From the NCBI GenBank assembly GCA_903932755.1, contig CAIZHL010000118.1, positions 1-8,337 on the forward strand: DNA of 8,337 nt, given 5' to 3'. The DNA is from an uncultured beta proteobacterium. Its GTDB lineage: Bacteria; Pseudomonadota; Gammaproteobacteria; Burkholderiales; Rhodocyclaceae. The position numbers and the translations under genes are program-made. Shown one piece after another: positions 6,076 to 8,337 of the stretch (its first letter is position 1; each line of letters opens with the position of its first letter). The notes beneath the pieces were generated by a model. It made no database searches and was not told the origin of the DNA. It saw only the letters and a list, made by a program, of their open reading frames with translations.

Positions 6076-6659
6076 CACTTGGGGGGCATGGCGTGCGGGG
6101 GAATGGCGATGGGCAGGGTCGGCCTCAAAGCCTCCTGCCCCGGTCGCCGCACGCTATGGCAGCGATAACACTCGGTCAGGGGGAACGACACCGCACCATG
6201 GCAGACGCCGCACTGCTCGCCATTGAGGATGGACAACATGGACAACTTGTTCGCCCCCGGTTCCTTCTTGAACAAGCCGTCATGGCAATTGACGCAGTCC
6301 AGCCAGAGGGTGTGCTGCCGGTGCGGAAACCTGACGATGGGCATGCCGCCTTTCAGATTGAGCAGCACATCCGATTCGTAGATGTTGATCTTGGTGTTGG
6401 GATTCAGATTGGCGCGGGGATTGATTTCGCCCTTTTCGAGCGACTGCACCCAGCGCACCATGTTGCCGGTGTTGTCCGGCGTAAGCTTGGACAAGGCGGC
6501 ACCCGGTTCCTGCAGTTCCTTGATGGCGGGGCCGCGCGGATCATGTACCCCGTCGTTGCGCAGCGCCTCCCATTGGGCTGATGCCGCAAGGCTGGCAACC
6601 GCGCAGGCAGCGGCCAAAGCCCGGCGTAAGCGCCTAGCCGGGGATATAAATACCCGCAT
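6075..6659 (-). CDS. periplasmic triheme cytochrome with N-terminal DGVHDP extension
   Basis: 194 residues. A signal peptide (1-28, basic MRVFISPARRLRR then an Ala-rich core ending AASA|QW) precedes an approximately 80-residue region without heme and then a c7-like triheme domain: FPHRQH (111-116), CVNCH (122-126), CGVCH (150-154), CYRCH (164-168). The heme-free region contains NDGVHDP (35-41) and WVQSLEKGEINPR. Both recur in the C-terminal part of the fusion cytochrome at 7541-8337 (EDGIHDP; WVKALDEGKIKPR), so the two are paralogues along most of their length. It probably transfers electrons in the periplasm. The start at 6659 overlaps the upstream helical gene by 26 nt and has no clear Shine-Dalgarno; it is kept because it gives a complete signal peptide and fits translational coupling. 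The C-terminal tail is proline-rich (IPPHAMPPK). Confidence 0.9.
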   Translation of the reverse strand: MRVFISPARRLRRALAAACAVASLAASAQWEALRNDGVHDPRGPAIKELQEPGAALSKLTPDNTGNMVRWVQSLEKGEINPRANLNPNTKINIYESDVLLNLKGGMPIVRFPHRQHTLWLDCVNCHDGLFKKEPGANKLSMLSILNGEQCGVCHGAVSFPLTECYRCHSVRRPGQEALRPTLPIAIPPHAMPPK

Positions 6660-7527
6660 TTCGTATGGCGCGCACCAGTTCCGCGGTCGAATCCTCCAGC
6701 AGCTTCACCGCTTCGGCGAAATCCTTGCGGGACGCCGCCGCGTCGGCCCGGAGCCTGAACTCAGCAGCCTTCGAAAGAAAATTCCTGACCATGTCACCGG
6801 ATGCCTTCTGATCATCGACAAGTACTTTGATCAGCATCTGGTGCGTATTGTTCCTGTCAATTTCATAATGAAATTCTTCTTCCTTGCTGGCGAAGTTGAG
6901 CGAGCGGGTCAAGGTGTCACCGCTGCGCAGGCTGGTGAGCCCGGCTTTGGCCACAAGGTAGCCACGGTCGACTTCGGCGCGCGCTTCCGCAAACTTGCGG
7001 TCCTTAGCCAGAAGTGCGGCAGCGGCAATGGATTTCTCGATCTGCCCGACCGTCTCTTTCACGCCTTTGGCTGACTTTTCGTCCGATACCCGCTTGTAGG
7101 CTGCCAGCAGGGCATTGACGCTTTCCAGGCGCAGCAGGTAATCGTTCTCCAGCTTCTTCGCGTTGACTTCTTCCGGCGCGGCAAACCGCACTGCGTCAAA
7201 AAAGGTCGAGCGCGATTCCGTCAACAGCGCCGAAGCCTTTTCCAGATTGTCCTGATCCAGCGCGGCGCGGGCCGCACGGTGCAGTTCGCGCGCACGATCG
7301 CGGCGCAGAATGGCTTCGGGAGCCTTGCTCGATTCGATCTGGCGTGCGGCGGAGGAGCTTTCCAGAAGCTTCCCGACAGAATCGAGATTGGCCGACAACT
7401 GCGCCTTGTCCAGTTTGTTGCCGGCCAGGCGCGATGCCGCGCTCTCCGGCGCGCTTGCCGGTGCGGTCTGCGCCAGCGCAAAACCGCAGAAGAACAACGG
7501 GATCAGAAAGACAAGTGACTTTTTCAT
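6634..7527 (-). CDS. exported all-helical protein of unknown function in cytochrome operon
   Basis: Not recognised. 297 residues from ATG 7527, preceded at 6 nt by AAAAAGG on the minus strand and lying 13 nt after the stop of the fusion cytochrome. The frame extends upstream to 7662, but that part is an Arg-rich antisense-like stretch overlapping the previous gene. The signal peptide is clear (MKKSLVFLIPLFFCGFALA|Q); Cys14 is not in a lipobox, and the mature protein has no cysteine, hence no c-heme. The rest is rich in Ala, Glu, Lys and Leu and should be almost wholly helical. Three similar helix-turn segments recur at about 90-102 (LDQDNLEKASALL), 173-185 (LAKDRKFAEARAE) and 265-277 (ASRKDFAEAVKLL), 84 and 91 residues apart, resembling TPR-like hairpins. 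A polar, conserved-looking stretch lies at 203-232 (GDTLTRSLNFASKEEE, then NNTHQM). Placed between two paralogous triheme cytochromes, it is plausibly a periplasmic scaffold or chaperone for them (inference). Confidence 0.85.
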   Translation of the reverse strand: MKKSLVFLIPLFFCGFALAQTAPASAPESAASRLAGNKLDKAQLSANLDSVGKLLESSSAARQIESSKAPEAILRRDRARELHRAARAALDQDNLEKASALLTESRSTFFDAVRFAAPEEVNAKKLENDYLLRLESVNALLAAYKRVSDEKSAKGVKETVGQIEKSIAAAALLAKDRKFAEARAEVDRGYLVAKAGLTSLRSGDTLTRSLNFASKEEEFHYEIDRNNTHQMLIKVLVDDQKASGDMVRNFLSKAAEFRLRADAAASRKDFAEAVKLLEDSTAELVRAIRNAGIYIPG

Positions 7528-7540
7528 CGCTGAACCTTTT

Positions 7541-8337
7541 TCATTTCGCCGGCGTTGCGGTCGCCTGGGCAGGACGGAATTCCTTCTTCTTCGAATGGCA
7601 CAGGCGACATTCGGAAACCGGAAAGGCCACCTTGCCGTGACAAACGCCGCACTTCTCACCAAGCAGAATTGCCGCCATGCTGATCACATTGGATCCCTTT
7701 TGCGGATTGAAGATCGCCGGATGGCAATTCGAGCAGTCGAGCCACTCGGTGTGCTGCTTGTGCGGATACACCACATCGGGCATCGAGCCCTTTACCTCGC
7801 GCACGATGTTGAGATCGATGACGACCGGTGCCGCATTCGGATCGAGGCGATCGTAGCGCGGCTTGATCTTGCCCTCGTCGAGCGCCTTGACCCAGTTAAC
7901 GCGGTTGCCGGAAATGCTCTTCGGCAGCGGACCGTAGGCCGCCAGAGGCGCCATCAGCGCCAGCGTGCCGTCGTTGGTAGGATCGTGAATGCCATCCTCG
8001 GCGGGCGGCAGGTTGCGCTTGCCGACAGGCTTCAGCAAACGGTTGAAGGAATTGATGTCCGCCGCCGAAGCACCGGAGGTGTTGGACGACACATCGACCG
8101 CCGCAGCCGGCGCTGAAGCCGGCTTGGGTGCCGGCGCCGAAACCGCGGCTGCTGGCTCGGCGGCGGGCTTGGCAGCCGGTGCGGCGGCGGCCTTCGCCGG
8201 TTCGGGTGCAGCAGCGGCTTTCGCCGGGCTCGCGGCTGCGGCTTTTACCGAAGCAAGCATGTAGTCCACGGCCGCCTTGACGTCCGCGTCGGACGCAGCG
8301 GTGTTGCCACCTTTGGCCGGCATGCCCTTGGGCGTGC
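7541..8337 (-). CDS. class I cytochrome c / triheme cytochrome fusion, 5' end missing
   Basis: 264 codons are visible and the gene continues beyond the right edge. The frame is open to position 8337, so the internal ATG at 8323 is not the start. The first visible residues, TPKGMPAKGGN followed by SDADVKAAVDYML, match the end of a class I (c5-like) monoheme cytochrome, where the Met of MPAKGG is the axial ligand; its CXXCH should lie just outside the window. A linker of about 50 Ala/Pro/Lys residues follows (roughly 8096-8242). Then, counting from the Met at 8323, comes a domain with EDGIHDP (109-115), WVKALDEGKIKPR, YPHKQH (186-191), CSNCH (197-201), CGVCH (225-229) and CRLCH (239-243). This part is paralogous to the triheme protein at 6075-6659. 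The fusion would join a high-potential His/Met heme to low-potential bis-His hemes, perhaps linking inner-membrane or soluble donors to the outer cytochromes (inference). Confidence 0.88.
   Translation of the reverse strand, partial: TPKGMPAKGGNTAASDADVKAAVDYMLASVKAAAASPAKAAAAPEPAKAAAAPAAKPAAEPAAAVSAPAPKPASAPAAAVDVSSNTSGASAADINSFNRLLKPVGKRNLPPAEDGIHDPTNDGTLALMAPLAAYGPLPKSISGNRVNWVKALDEGKIKPRYDRLDPNAAPVVIDLNIVREVKGSMPDVVYPHKQHTEWLDCSNCHPAIFNPQKGSNVISMAAILLGEKCGVCHGKVAFPVSECRLCHSKKKEFRPAQATATPAK
8096..8242 (-). repeat. Ala/Pro/Lys-rich linker with short degenerate repeats
   Basis: About 49 residues made almost wholly of Ala, Pro, Lys, Glu and Ser, with repeated units such as PEPAKAAAAP, AAKPAAEPAAA and APAPKPASAPAAA. 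The DNA is correspondingly repetitive (CTTCGCCGG-like units on the plus strand near 8190-8230). Such Pro-Ala-Lys linkers form extended tethers between domains. Length variation between strains is likely. Confidence 0.75.

Noticed and set aside
5338..6168. Plus-strand open frame across the small triheme gene and the intergenic gap
   Set aside because: It covers CXXCH-encoding minus-strand sequence and gives a low-complexity translation with no domain. It also has no sensible start signal.
7528..7662. Extension of the helical protein's start to 7662
   Set aside because: It would bury the signal peptide behind 45 Arg-rich residues and overlap the heme-coding end of the previous gene. ATG 7527 has its own Shine-Dalgarno.
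7989..8264. Alanine-rich plus-strand frame of 91 codons opposite the linker
   Set aside because: It is the antisense reading of the Ala/Pro-coding repeats; GCN-rich DNA reads as Ala/Gly on the other strand.
1..8337. tRNA, rRNA, CRISPR array, insertion sequence or phage signals
   Set aside because: I looked for cloverleaf-like arms, regularly spaced direct repeats, transposase motifs and terminal inverted repeats and saw none. The window is almost fully covered by ordinary coding sequence.

Overview
The window is GC-rich, and all the genes I accept lie on the minus strand, so transcription runs from high to low coordinates. It reads as one long operon for electron transfer outside the cytoplasm, followed by the start of an unrelated gene. 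The coding style, the abundant multiheme c-type cytochromes and a ResB-type (System II) cytochrome maturation protein suggest a Gram-negative respiratory bacterium. A betaproteobacterium (Rhodocyclales- or Gallionellales-like) is my best guess. A Geobacter-like lineage cannot be excluded by reading alone.

Layout in transcription order: (1) 8337-7541, the 3' part of a fusion cytochrome, with the end of a class I (c5-like) cytochrome domain, a long Ala/Pro/Lys linker and a c7-like triheme domain; (2) 7527-6634, an exported all-helical protein without cysteines, not recognised; (3) 6659-6075, a periplasmic triheme cytochrome paralogous to the C-terminal half of gene 1; (4) 6075-5692, a small c7-type triheme cytochrome; (5) after a 185-bp gap holding a stem-loop, 5506-4361, a lipoprotein with six NHL repeats (beta-propeller); (6) 4368-1546, a 940-residue exported cytochrome with 11 CXXCH motifs; (7) 1482-436, a short ResB-like membrane protein. 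A hairpin followed by a T-run (minus strand) just after ResB looks like the operon terminator. After a 251-bp gap, 184-1 is the first 61 codons of a probable TMTC-like GT-C glycosyltransferase, cut by the window edge.

How the parts may work together (inference): the visible sequence carries 20 CXXCH motifs, 3 + 3 + 3 + 11. The small triheme proteins would carry electrons through the periplasm. The 11-heme protein would act at or beyond the outer membrane, and the NHL lipoprotein would be a surface scaffold or assembly partner. ResB would help attach heme. No MtrB/PioB-like porin is visible, so either it lies upstream of the window or this is not a classical porin-cytochrome conduit. Tight overlaps (26, 1 and 8 nt) and a strong Shine-Dalgarno for the large cytochrome inside the NHL gene support co-expression.

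The least described parts are the helical protein (gene 2), the architecture of the 11-heme cytochrome (five CXXCH pairs, low heme density, six extra cysteines, a heme-free C-terminal tail) and the DG[IV]HDP motif shared by two of the triheme proteins.
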